A stretch of 64,000 nt of DNA from Clostridium sp. Marseille-P3244 (GTDB lineage Bacteria > Bacillota > Clostridia > Lachnospirales > Lachnospiraceae): positions 1,415,907 to 1,479,906 of the forward strand of contig NZ_LT635549.1 of NCBI RefSeq assembly GCF_900120155.1, in the 5' to 3' direction. A model generated the notes under the pieces. It was not told the origin of the DNA. It did no database searches and saw nothing but the letters and a program-made list of their open reading frames with translations. Below are positions 34,737-42,118 of the stretch, in pieces. The translations under genes and the position numbers were made by a program. Every line of letters starts with the position of its first letter. The first letter of the stretch is position 1.

Positions 34737-35635
34737 TTATATTATCTATATTTATTTTGTTTCTGCTTATCGGAATATTAATCTGGAAATCTGTACATGG
34801 TGATAAAGTTGTATATACCGAAAAATTCAGTGAAGGACGGTTATCTTCATTGTTAGAGGAGACAGGAGTTGGAACGGTAGATGAAGCTGATACTTTTTAT
34901 GTTAAAAGGGATGAGCCTGCCAGTGAAAAATTTGTACCTGGGAAATATTTGCTTGATATTGAAAGACAAGAGACAGATAAGGTGATGTCTAATACGATTG
35001 ATGGAGAGGAGTATACACGGGGCAAAAGAGATTATGATTATTTGAATTTAAATATTTATAATGTTAATAATCCAATGCAAATAAAACGGATAAATATTTT
35101 AGAATTAATATCAACGAATTGTCCGGGATTCCAAGATTCTGTTTTTTATTATGTTAGTTTGCAAAATGATGGTGCACTTTATGTAGGCTTTTTATTGGAA
35201 GACATCCCACAGAAAGCCACAGACGATGTGGAAATTAAATGGCTTTTCTGGAATATGGAAACAGAAGAGACAATCGTATTAGATGGCGAGGATGCCGGAA
35301 TTACGTTCATCGAAAATGGAAGAACAGAGGAAGAAACAGAGTACTTAGAAAAAATTGAACAGGCTGACTGGGAAAGTTTCTATGCCCAAAATGGGTATAG
35401 GACAGAAGGACAGGACAGAACATTTTTTAATGCAGAAGGGTTATGGGCTGCAACGGGCGGAGTAAAAGTTACAGTGGACTGCGAAGTGCTTCCACAGGAA
35501 AACGATATTCTGTATACAAGGTTTCCTGAACTGGAAAAATGGAAAGGCGCAGAGGGAAGGGAGGCAATCATCTGGGTAGGAGGATATCCGACAGTGGAAG
35601 AGATTATGGAAATGTTTGAGAAGCAGGAGCTGTAA
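34703..35635 (+). CDS. Membrane-anchored predicted immunity protein (family B, copy 2)
   Basis: A 310-residue paralog of the gene at 30279. The N-terminal anchor is VIILSIFILFLLIGILIWKS. The first two thirds differ clearly from copy 1, whereas about 330 bp near the end (from LFWNMETEETIVLDGEDAG onward) are nearly identical at the DNA level, which suggests gene conversion or recent recombination. The ATG at 34703 overlaps a toxin-tail remnant, as in copy 1. No enzyme motif is visible. Confidence 0.65.
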   Translation: MESGRTGRKAVIILSIFILFLLIGILIWKSVHGDKVVYTEKFSEGRLSSLLEETGVGTVDEADTFYVKRDEPASEKFVPGKYLLDIERQETDKVMSNTIDGEEYTRGKRDYDYLNLNIYNVNNPMQIKRINILELISTNCPGFQDSVFYYVSLQNDGALYVGFLLEDIPQKATDDVEIKWLFWNMETEETIVLDGEDAGITFIENGRTEEETEYLEKIEQADWESFYAQNGYRTEGQDRTFFNAEGLWAATGGVKVTVDCEVLPQENDILYTRFPELEKWKGAEGREAIIWVGGYPTVEEIMEMFEKQEL

Positions 35636-35639
35636 AATC

Positions 35640-35811
35640 AAATTTACATTTGAGATGTCTTATGAAATAGATCTAGTACGTTTTGAAGGAAAGCAGGCTG
35701 GTTAAGGGAAATAATGGCAGAAAGGCTACTGTCGTAGATAATGTAATAGCAGAAGCGAAAGGTAATTCAGACTGGATATTGACCGCATATTTTAGAGGAA
35801 ATACGAAATGA
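35640..35811 (+). pseudogene. Toxin-tip remnant A
   Basis: Right after the B2 stop one frame reads KFTFEMSYEIDLVRFEGK, matching AFSFSLSYEADLIQQGD of the full toxin. After a stop another frame ends in GNSDWILTAYFRGNTK, matching the toxin end (YENWTIDSYFNGGIS). Its stop overlaps an ATG at 35808 exactly as the full toxin overlaps immunity A1. So a family A tip once stood here and most of it is deleted. Confidence 0.55.
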
Positions 35812-35906
35812 GGCATAAAGAAAAGATTGTTTGGGCGACTATCTATTCCTGGCTAATTTCCAAAACTAAGAGCTCTGCTCTGAAGGGGGCGCGGCATGCA
35901 GCGTAA
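35808..35906 (+). pseudogene. Truncated N-terminus of a family A immunity gene
   Basis: A 32-residue frame starts MRHKEKIVWATIYSW, close to the MQRKEKIIWVIVIA start of the full gene at 35896, then runs into unrelated codons and a stop. It is probably the broken first copy of a tandem duplication. Confidence 0.5.
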
Positions 35907-36975
35907 AGAAAAAATTATCTGGGTAATAGTTATAGCTATATGTGTCGTAGTATTGGCAGTTATAGATCATAAAGAACTGCTATTATCATGGTTCGATAAA
36001 AGTGTGGAAGAGACGAAGGAAATTCGTTCTGTAAAACAGCTGGAAGTGGACAGTGGATATTCAAAAGATAGAGAAAACAGATATATTGTTCAGCTGGAAA
36101 ATACGCAGTCTATAGGAATGGTAAATGAAAAATATTATGTATTTCCAGAAACAGAGGGAATTGCCAGAACAATTCAGTGGCGGGGGAAAGAGGGAGGCGA
36201 GGTGACGTATGGCATATACGATAAAGTACAATTAAATTTTTATTTATATGATAATGATAAATTGGCAAAAACAATCGATTTATCAGAAGTAGTTAGTGAT
36301 CAGAAATTTCCATATTACATAACTAGCTATAGCAGCCAGCCCGTTTTATACGGAGAAAGATGGTGCTTCACAATGTCGGGATATTTGAAAACGGATGAGG
36401 AAAAAGATCTATTAGGAGAAGAACCCGTAGATTTCTATTTAGATTTAGACACCTTTGATATTTACGAATGGGACGGAGATTTTGATAAATTAGATATTCC
36501 GGAAGAAGCAAAAGAAGGAGAACGGGAAGTTGCTTGGAAGTTAGATTTTATTGAGCAGAACGAAACTGTACCCGATATATTTGAAATGAATGGATTAAAT
36601 AATATTGGATTTATGCCAGATTATATGTTTGATGGAACAGAAATAAAAACATATGCATTGATATGGTTTGACTGCGAAGATCTTCCTAGAAAAGGATCAA
36701 AATTGTATAAAGAGTTCCCCGATCTTGAAAAATATTACGGGAAAGAAGGATATGAGGTCAATCTGATTTTATTCGATATCCCTACAAATGAAGAATTTTT
36801 GAGTTATTTTGTAGATGAAATTTCTTTTGAAGGGCTGACACTGGGAGCGGAATATACAATAGACGGGCAGGAACATGAGATTCATAGTATTGACGATTAT
36901 TATATGTATCATTATGGAGTGCATGAATGGGATGAAAAGCCGGAGGGGTTTGAGTACAATATATGGAATTCCTGA
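35896..36975 (+). CDS. Membrane-anchored predicted immunity protein (family A, copy 2)
   Basis: A 359-residue paralog of the lipoprotein at 29118. Here the anchor is a plain membrane segment (WVIVIAICVVVLAVI) without a lipobox. The outer part keeps the family blocks: VDSGYSKDRENRYIVQ, LYKEFPDLEKYYGKEGYE, FDIPTNEEFL and HEIHSIDDYYMYHYGVHEWD. GAAGGGGGCG lies before the ATG. The tip remnant just upstream is of the matching family A type. The protein may protect against toxins of sibling strains even though its own toxin is lost. Confidence 0.65.
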   Translation: MQRKEKIIWVIVIAICVVVLAVIDHKELLLSWFDKSVEETKEIRSVKQLEVDSGYSKDRENRYIVQLENTQSIGMVNEKYYVFPETEGIARTIQWRGKEGGEVTYGIYDKVQLNFYLYDNDKLAKTIDLSEVVSDQKFPYYITSYSSQPVLYGERWCFTMSGYLKTDEEKDLLGEEPVDFYLDLDTFDIYEWDGDFDKLDIPEEAKEGEREVAWKLDFIEQNETVPDIFEMNGLNNIGFMPDYMFDGTEIKTYALIWFDCEDLPRKGSKLYKEFPDLEKYYGKEGYEVNLILFDIPTNEEFLSYFVDEISFEGLTLGAEYTIDGQEHEIHSIDDYYMYHYGVHEWDEKPEGFEYNIWNS

Positions 36976-37050
36976 GGAAAACAACAGGACAGAAAATTTG
37001 ATGACTAATTTGTAAAGGCGGCGGGGAGTATAAAGCGGATCAAAGAAGAA

Positions 37051-37137
37051 GGATGCGTATTTCCGGCTGATGAGTCAAACGACGATAAAGAGCATGAGAT
37101 CCACAGCTTTGAAGAGTTTTACCGGTGGAAGAGATAG
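37051..37137 (+). pseudogene. C-terminal remnant of a third family C immunity gene
   Basis: The frame reads GCVFPADESNDDKEHEIHSF, then EEFYRWKR and a stop, nearly identical to the end of copy C2. No start or upstream part remains. From 37138 to about 37279 I see nothing further. Confidence 0.7.
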
Positions 37138-37279
37138 GGGGAGCGCAGCGGTATTTGATAAAACATACCCCCTCAATATGCTCCGGACAATGAGGCCAAT
37201 TTTTCCGGAAGGTAAAAAATATACAGAAACACGGGCAAATTCGATAGAAATACTGCAAAAAATGACAGGTACAAAAAGC

Positions 37280-37297
37280 TTGGCAAATTATTAACAA
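37280..37297 (+). promoter_or_regulatory. Rex-box-like operator at the ldh promoter
   Basis: The 18 bp TTGGCAAATTATTAACAA matches the Rex consensus TTGTTAA-N4-TTAACAA at 12 of the 14 defined positions. It overlaps the -35 box, where a bound repressor would block RNA polymerase. Rex senses the NADH/NAD+ ratio and typically controls fermentation genes. Confidence 0.65.
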
Positions 37298-37308
37298 TAT
37301 GTTATGAT
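37280..37308 (+). promoter_or_regulatory. Promoter of ldh and possibly the Hdr-Flx-Frd cluster
   Basis: TTGGCA (37280-37285) and TATGAT (37303-37308) are separated by 17 bp. Transcription would start near 37315, about 157 bp before ldh. Confidence 0.65.
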
Positions 37309-37357
37309 ACTAGGAAGGGAAATCTGATAGACCTTTCATGTAACGGAGGAGAAAGCG

Positions 37358-37393
37358 ATGCGGAACTTTTTTAATGAACTTCTATTTTATTAG
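37358..37393 (+). CDS. Possible 11-residue leader peptide before ldh
   Basis: ATG at 37358 begins MRNFFNELLFY and stops at TAG 37391-37393. CGGAGGAG lies 7 nt upstream, a strong ribosome site. A terminator-like hairpin starts at the stop codon, an arrangement that fits translational attenuation or termination control. It could also be chance. Confidence 0.4.
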   Translation: MRNFFNELLFY

Positions 37394-37428
37394 AAAGACT
37401 GCAGCAGTTTATCAGGCTCTCTTTTTTT
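37393..37428 (+). terminator. Attenuator-like hairpin in the ldh leader
   Basis: GAAAGACTG (37393-37401) pairs with CAGGCTCTC (37413-37421) at seven of nine positions and is followed by seven T residues. It lies between the leader peptide and ldh. Confidence 0.45.
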
Positions 37429-37471
37429 GTTTCTCAAAAATAAATTTTAAGAACGAAAGGCAGAGGAAAAA

Positions 37472-38419
37472 ATGAGCAGTAAAATTACTATCATCGGCGC
37501 CGGAAGCGTCGGAGCAACAATCGCGTACAAGCTTTCTTATGAGGATTTCGCGTCAGAGATCGTTCTGATCGATATCAACAGGGACAAGGTAGAAGGCGAG
37601 GTCATGGATATCAAGCAGGGGACCTGCTTCAGAAATCCGATCTCTATCGTTGCGGGAGAGTACAAGGATGCCGCAGGTTCTGATATCGTTATTATTACAT
37701 CAGGGGTTGCCCGCAAGCCGGGCCAGACAAGGATCGAGCTTGTCAAGACGAACGTGAACATCCTGAAATCCATCACCCCGGAGATCGTAAAAGCAGCGCC
37801 GGACGCAAAGTATATCATCGTCAGCAACCCGGTAGATATCCTTACATATGTATTTACGAAGATCTCAGGACTTCCGGAGAATCAGGTGATCGGTTCCGGA
37901 ACACTTCTCGACACGGCACGTCTGCGTTCCGGACTGTCAGAGCATTTTAATATCGCTCAGAAGAATATTCACGCCTATGTATTCGGAGAGCATGGCGACT
38001 CTTCTTTTGTACCGTGGTCCGGAGCGGATATCTCCAGTGTGAATATTGACGATTACTGCGAGTCCATGAGAGAGAGATTCCCGGATTTCAAAGAGCTGGA
38101 TAAAGCGGCAATGGAAGAATACGTCCACAAATCCGGCGGTGAGGTCATCGCGAAGAAGGGAGCTACATTCTATGCCGTATCCATCGCTGTATGTCAGCTG
38201 TGTGACACTGTGCTGGCAGCTTCCAATTCTGTGGCGACTGTATCATCTATGATGCACGGAGAGTATGGGATCGAAGATGTCTGCTTAAGTGTTCTGACAC
38301 TGGTAGGACCGGACGGCGTCCAGGGTAAGATCCCGATGCGCCTGACAGATGAAGAAGTCGCAAAACTTCAGGCAAGCGCGAACAAGCTGAAATCAGTGAT
38401 CGCTGAGCTGGATATTTAA
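37472..38419 (+). CDS. ldh: L-lactate dehydrogenase
   Basis: A 315-residue NAD-dependent enzyme that reduces pyruvate to L-lactate in the cytoplasm. The NAD-binding start is ITIIGAGSVGATIAYKL with Asp in IVLIDINRDK. The active loop has KPGQTRIELVKTN, and the catalytic His is in VFGEHGDSSFVPWSG. SNPVDILTYV contains the substrate-binding Asn. Length and motifs fit LDH rather than malate dehydrogenase: the loop has Gln (KPGQTR), the LDH-type residue. AAAGGCAGAGG precedes the ATG. The Rex-like box upstream fits an NADH-responsive sink. Confidence 0.93.
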   Translation: MSSKITIIGAGSVGATIAYKLSYEDFASEIVLIDINRDKVEGEVMDIKQGTCFRNPISIVAGEYKDAAGSDIVIITSGVARKPGQTRIELVKTNVNILKSITPEIVKAAPDAKYIIVSNPVDILTYVFTKISGLPENQVIGSGTLLDTARLRSGLSEHFNIAQKNIHAYVFGEHGDSSFVPWSGADISSVNIDDYCESMRERFPDFKELDKAAMEEYVHKSGGEVIAKKGATFYAVSIAVCQLCDTVLAASNSVATVSSMMHGEYGIEDVCLSVLTLVGPDGVQGKIPMRLTDEEVAKLQASANKLKSVIAELDI

Positions 38420-38425
38420 AAGCCT

Positions 38426-38450
38426 CCCCCTGGCGGGTTTCCGCAGGGGG
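38426..38450 (+). other. GC-rich stem-loop between ldh and hdrB
   Basis: CCCCCTG/CAGGGGG with inner CGG/CCG pairs form a stable hairpin with no T run. It may tune read-through or protect the ldh message rather than fully stop transcription. Confidence 0.5.
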
Positions 38451-38505
38451 TGTAATTAAGCAACGAGGCGGGGAGATCCCGTCTGACAGACAAGGAGGTA
38501 AAACT

Positions 38506-39303
38506 ATGAAATACAGCTATTTTCCGGGCTGTACTCTGAAGAACAAGGCAGTGGATCTTGACCACTATGCCAGGATCTCCGCGGAAGCTCTGGGGTTTGA
38601 ACTGGAAGAGATCAGTGAGTGGCAGTGCTGTGGCGGTGTGTATCCCCTGGGAACCGATGAGATCGCTACGAAGCTGGCCTCCGTCCGCGCATTGAACGAT
38701 GCGAAAGAGAAGGGCCAGGATCTTGTCACTCTCTGTTCTGCCTGTCATCATGTGATCAAACGGGTAAATGACGACATGAAAAATGTCGATGACATCCGCA
38801 CGAGAGCCAATAACTATATGGCGCTTGACGAGCCTTATGAGGGAGAGACAACAGTACTCCATTATCTGGAAGTACTCCGTGACCGTGTGGGATTTGATGA
38901 GCTGAAGAAAAAAGTAACCAATCCACTCACAGGAAAGAAGATCGGTGCCTACTATGGCTGCCTTCTTCTTCGCCCGGGTAAGCTTATGGCGTTTGACGAT
39001 CCGGAGAATCCGAAGATCATGGAGGACTTTATCCGTGCCATCGGAGCAGAGCCGGTGATCTATCCGTACCGCAATGAATGCTGCGGAGGTTACATATCCC
39101 TCAAGGAAGAGGATCTTTCCAAAGAGATGTGCAGGAAGATTGAGGACAGCGCGGCGGGATTCGGCGCGGATATGCTGATCACGGCCTGTCCATTGTGCAT
39201 GTATAACCTGAACAAGAACAACGGCGGCAATCTGCCGGTCTACTATTTCACAGAGCTCCTGGCGGAGGCGCTGGGACTGAAAGAGGAGGTGAAGGCACAG
39301 TGA
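38506..39303 (+). CDS. hdrB: HdrB-like heterodisulfide reductase subunit
   Basis: A 265-residue protein with two CCG domains, each expected to help bind a noncubane [4Fe-4S] cluster. The first is FPGCTLKNKA, QCCGGVYPLG and LCSACHHV; the second is YYGCLLLRPG, NECCGGY and CPLCMYNL. In methanogens HdrB reduces the CoM-S-S-CoB disulfide; Clostridia lack those coenzymes, so another disulfide or a protein partner must be used here. AAGGAGG precedes ATG. It overlaps hdrC by 4 bp and heads the cluster. Confidence 0.9.
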   Translation: MKYSYFPGCTLKNKAVDLDHYARISAEALGFELEEISEWQCCGGVYPLGTDEIATKLASVRALNDAKEKGQDLVTLCSACHHVIKRVNDDMKNVDDIRTRANNYMALDEPYEGETTVLHYLEVLRDRVGFDELKKKVTNPLTGKKIGAYYGCLLLRPGKLMAFDDPENPKIMEDFIRAIGAEPVIYPYRNECCGGYISLKEEDLSKEMCRKIEDSAAGFGADMLITACPLCMYNLNKNNGGNLPVYYFTELLAEALGLKEEVKAQ

Positions 39304-39689
39304 AGAATGAGAAAAACCGCGCGGAGATGATCAAAGAGATCAGTGGCGTGAATCCCCTGAAATGTATGAAGTGTGGGAAATGTTCCGCTTCCTGTCCTTC
39401 CTATAATGAAATGGACATTAAACCTCACCAGTTTGTCTCTTATGTGATCAATGAGGACATTGAGGCTCTGGTGAAGTCAAAATCCCTCTGGAAATGTCTC
39501 TCCTGTTTCGCGTGTGTGGAGAGATGCCCCCGAGATGTAAAACCGGGCAAGCTGATCGACGCGGCGCGGCAGATCGTTGTGAGGGAGAGAGGCCAGGATT
39601 ATCTGACACCCGATGAGATCCCGGAGCTGATCGATCCGGAGACGCCACAGCAGCTGCTTGTGAGTGCGTTCAGAAGATACAGGAGGTGA
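39300..39689 (+). CDS. hdrC: HdrC-like iron-sulfur subunit
   Basis: A 129-residue protein with two [4Fe-4S] motifs, CMKCGKCSASCPS and CLSCFACVERCPRDV, which match the electron relay between HdrA and HdrB. Its start overlaps the hdrB stop (GTGA). The small helical tail (LVSAFRRYRR) is typical. hdrA starts 6 bp downstream. Confidence 0.9.
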   Translation: MKNEKNRAEMIKEISGVNPLKCMKCGKCSASCPSYNEMDIKPHQFVSYVINEDIEALVKSKSLWKCLSCFACVERCPRDVKPGKLIDAARQIVVRERGQDYLTPDEIPELIDPETPQQLLVSAFRRYRR

Positions 39690-39695
39690 TAAAAG

Positions 39696-41684
39696 GTGCA
39701 GAGGATCGGAGTATTTGTCTGTCATTGCGGCAGTAATATCGCGGCAACGGTAGACGTAAAGAAAGTTGCGGAGATGGCGCTCCATGAGCCGGGAGTCGTC
39801 CATGCGGAAGATTATGCATACATGTGTTCCGAGGCGGGCCAGGAGCTGATCCACAAAGCAATTAAAGAAAAACATCTGACAGGGCTTGTTGTCTGTTCCT
39901 GTTCTCCGCGTATGCACGAGACCACATTCAGGAACGCGGCGGAAAAAGCAGGCCTGAATCCATATATGGTAGAGATCGCCAATATCCGTGAGCACTGTTC
40001 CTGGATCCACAAGGACATGGAAGAGGCTACGGAGAAAGCGGTCATCCTGATGCGCGCGGCGGTGGCAAAAGTAAACCTTGACGCCCCGCTGAAACCCGGA
40101 GAGAGCAGGGTTACAAAGAGAGCTCTTGTCATCGGCGGCGGTATCGCCGGGATACAGACAGCGCTGGATATCGCGGAAGCCGGATACCCGGTGGACATCG
40201 TTGAGAAGACACCGAGTATCGGAGGAAGGATGTCACAGCTTGACAAGACATTCCCGACACTGGACTGTTCTTCCTGTATCCTGACACCGAAGATGGGAGA
40301 AGTGAACGCACATCCGCTCATCAACATCTATACATACAGTGAGGTGGAGAGTGTATCCGGTTTTGTGGGAGACTTCACCGTTGAGATCCGCAAGAAGGCA
40401 AGAAGCGTGGATATGGATAAATGTACGGGATGCGGCGTATGCCAGGAGAAATGTCCCAGCAGAAAGACCCCCAGCGAATTCAACCGGGGCCTGAGCACCA
40501 GAAGTGCGATCTATACACCGTTTGCCCAGGCGGTTCCCAATGTTCCTGTTATTGACCGTGACGCCTGTATCAAGTTTAAGACCGGTAAATGCGGGATCTG
40601 TTCCAAGGTCTGCCAGGCAGGTGCCATCGATTATGACCAGGTGGATGAGATCGTCACAGAGAAGTACGGAGCGATCGTTGTAGCTACCGGATTTGATATG
40701 ATCAAGCTGGACAAATATGACGAGTATGCGTACAGCCAGAGCAAAGATGTGATCACATCCCTTGAACTGGAACGGATCATGAACGCGGCCGGTCCGACAG
40801 GAGGACATCTGGAGCGGCTTTCTGACGGAAAGGCTCCGAAAGAAATCGTGTTTATCCAGTGTGTGGGAAGCAGGTGCGCGGACGACAGAGGCAAGAGCTA
40901 CTGTTCCAAGGTCTGCTGTATGTACACGGCAAAGCACGCGATGCTCATCCGCGACAAATATCCGGATACAAACGTGACGGTATTCTATATCGACGTCCGT
41001 ACTCCGGGCAAGAACTTTGACGAATTCTACCGCAGAGCAGTGGAAGACTACGGTGTCAACTATATCAAGGGCCAGGTAGGGAAGGTGATTCCTCAGCCAA
41101 ATGGGAAACTTCTCGTACAGGGCGCGGACCTGTTGGACAGCAAGCAGATCTTAAAAGAGGCAGATATGGTCGTCCTTGCGGCAGCCATCGAGCCGAATCC
41201 GGACGTGCGGAAGATTGCCACCATGCTGACCGCAAGTATCGATACGAACAATTTCCTGACGGAAGCACACGCAAAGCTGCGTCCGGTTGAGTCTCCGACA
41301 GCAGGAATCTTCCTCTCAGGCGTATGCCAGGGTCCGAAGGATATCCCGGAGACAGTGTCCCAGGCAGGTGCCGCGGCAGTCAAGGCCATCGGCCTGCTGG
41401 CGAAGGATAAACTGCTGACCAATCCATGTACGGCACACTCTGATGAGCTTCTGTGCAACGGATGTTCTCAGTGCGCGAATGTGTGTCCGTATGGCGCGAT
41501 CTCTTATGAGGACAAAGAGGTGAATGATCACGGAATCCGCGAGACAAGGCGCATCGCTGTCGTGAACGACGCACTGTGCCAGGGATGCGGCGCATGTACC
41601 GTAACCTGTCCGTCCGGAGCAATGGACCTGCAGGGATTCTCGAACAGACAGATTCTAGCGGAGGTGGATGCGATATGTCGATAG
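39696..41684 (+). CDS. hdrA: HdrA-like flavin subunit, candidate bifurcating flavoprotein
   Basis: A 662-residue cytoplasmic flavoprotein. After an N-terminal Cys-containing part (VFVCHCGSNIAATV), the FAD-binding motif is VIGGGIAGIQTALDIAEAG at about 150. The HdrA Cys signature (TLDCSSCILTPKMGEV) follows. Iron-sulfur motifs lie at about 245 (CTGCGVCQEKCPS), 300 (CGICSKVCQAGAI), 590 (CNGCSQCANVCPYG) and 630 (CQGCGACTVTCPSG). In HdrABC complexes the HdrA FAD splits electron pairs between a low-potential ferredoxin and a high-potential acceptor. Its end overlaps flxD by 10 bp. Confidence 0.9.
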   Translation: MQRIGVFVCHCGSNIAATVDVKKVAEMALHEPGVVHAEDYAYMCSEAGQELIHKAIKEKHLTGLVVCSCSPRMHETTFRNAAEKAGLNPYMVEIANIREHCSWIHKDMEEATEKAVILMRAAVAKVNLDAPLKPGESRVTKRALVIGGGIAGIQTALDIAEAGYPVDIVEKTPSIGGRMSQLDKTFPTLDCSSCILTPKMGEVNAHPLINIYTYSEVESVSGFVGDFTVEIRKKARSVDMDKCTGCGVCQEKCPSRKTPSEFNRGLSTRSAIYTPFAQAVPNVPVIDRDACIKFKTGKCGICSKVCQAGAIDYDQVDEIVTEKYGAIVVATGFDMIKLDKYDEYAYSQSKDVITSLELERIMNAAGPTGGHLERLSDGKAPKEIVFIQCVGSRCADDRGKSYCSKVCCMYTAKHAMLIRDKYPDTNVTVFYIDVRTPGKNFDEFYRRAVEDYGVNYIKGQVGKVIPQPNGKLLVQGADLLDSKQILKEADMVVLAAAIEPNPDVRKIATMLTASIDTNNFLTEAHAKLRPVESPTAGIFLSGVCQGPKDIPETVSQAGAAAVKAIGLLAKDKLLTNPCTAHSDELLCNGCSQCANVCPYGAISYEDKEVNDHGIRETRRIAVVNDALCQGCGACTVTCPSGAMDLQGFSNRQILAEVDAICR

Positions 41685-42118
41685 AAAAGAATGAAGAATT
41701 CAGACCAAAGATTGTTGCGTTCTGCTGTAACTGGTGCAGTTATGCAGGCGCGGACCTGGCGGGAAGCAGCCGTATGTCCTATTCGGCGGACGTCAAGATC
41801 ATCCGCGTTCCCTGTTCCTGCCGTGTCAATCCGATGTTTATCCTGAGGGCATTTGAGAGAGGAGCGGACGGAGTGATCATGTGCGGATGTCATCCCGGCG
41901 ACTGCCATTACACATCCGGAAACTACTACGCGAGAAGACGTATGACGCTTCTTTTCTCCATGCTGGATTATATTGGCGTAGAGAATGGGCGTACCCGCGT
42001 GGAGTGGGTATCAGCGGCTGAGGGAGCGAAATTCTCCCAGACCATGCATGAGTTTGTGGACAAGATCACAGCCCTTGGCAAGAATGTAAGATTGGAGGAT
42101 TTAAGATGCAGGAATTGA
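41675..42118 (+). CDS. flxD: MvhD/FlxD-like [2Fe-2S] adaptor subunit
   Basis: A 147-residue protein of the MvhD family, the adaptor that hands electrons to HdrA. The Cys pattern is FCCNWCSYAGAD, VPCSCRVNP and MCGCHPGDCHY. The ATG at 41675 lies within the end of hdrA, with AGCGGAGG upstream. The stop overlaps the next gene. No hydrogenase gene follows; instead Flx-type subunits do, so NAD(P)H rather than hydrogen is the likely donor. Confidence 0.88.
   Translation: MSIEKNEEFRPKIVAFCCNWCSYAGADLAGSSRMSYSADVKIIRVPCSCRVNPMFILRAFERGADGVIMCGCHPGDCHYTSGNYYARRRMTLLFSMLDYIGVENGRTRVEWVSAAEGAKFSQTMHEFVDKITALGKNVRLEDLRCRN

Noticed and set aside
37070-37294. 74-codon frame after the immunity array
   Set aside because: It is out of frame with the immunity C remnant it covers and has no ribosome site or protein-like pattern.
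38426-38450. Hairpin after ldh as a full intrinsic terminator
   Set aside because: The stem is strong but there is no T run, so it is listed only as a stem-loop.
39477-40937. Several long minus-strand frames across hdrA and neighbours
   Set aside because: High-GC third positions of the real plus-strand genes leave the reverse frames open; the plus-strand products are well-known families with intact motifs.
41675-42118. MvhD-like gene as evidence for a hydrogenase
   Set aside because: No hydrogenase large or small subunit is present; Flx-type genes occupy that place, so NAD(P)H is the more likely donor.
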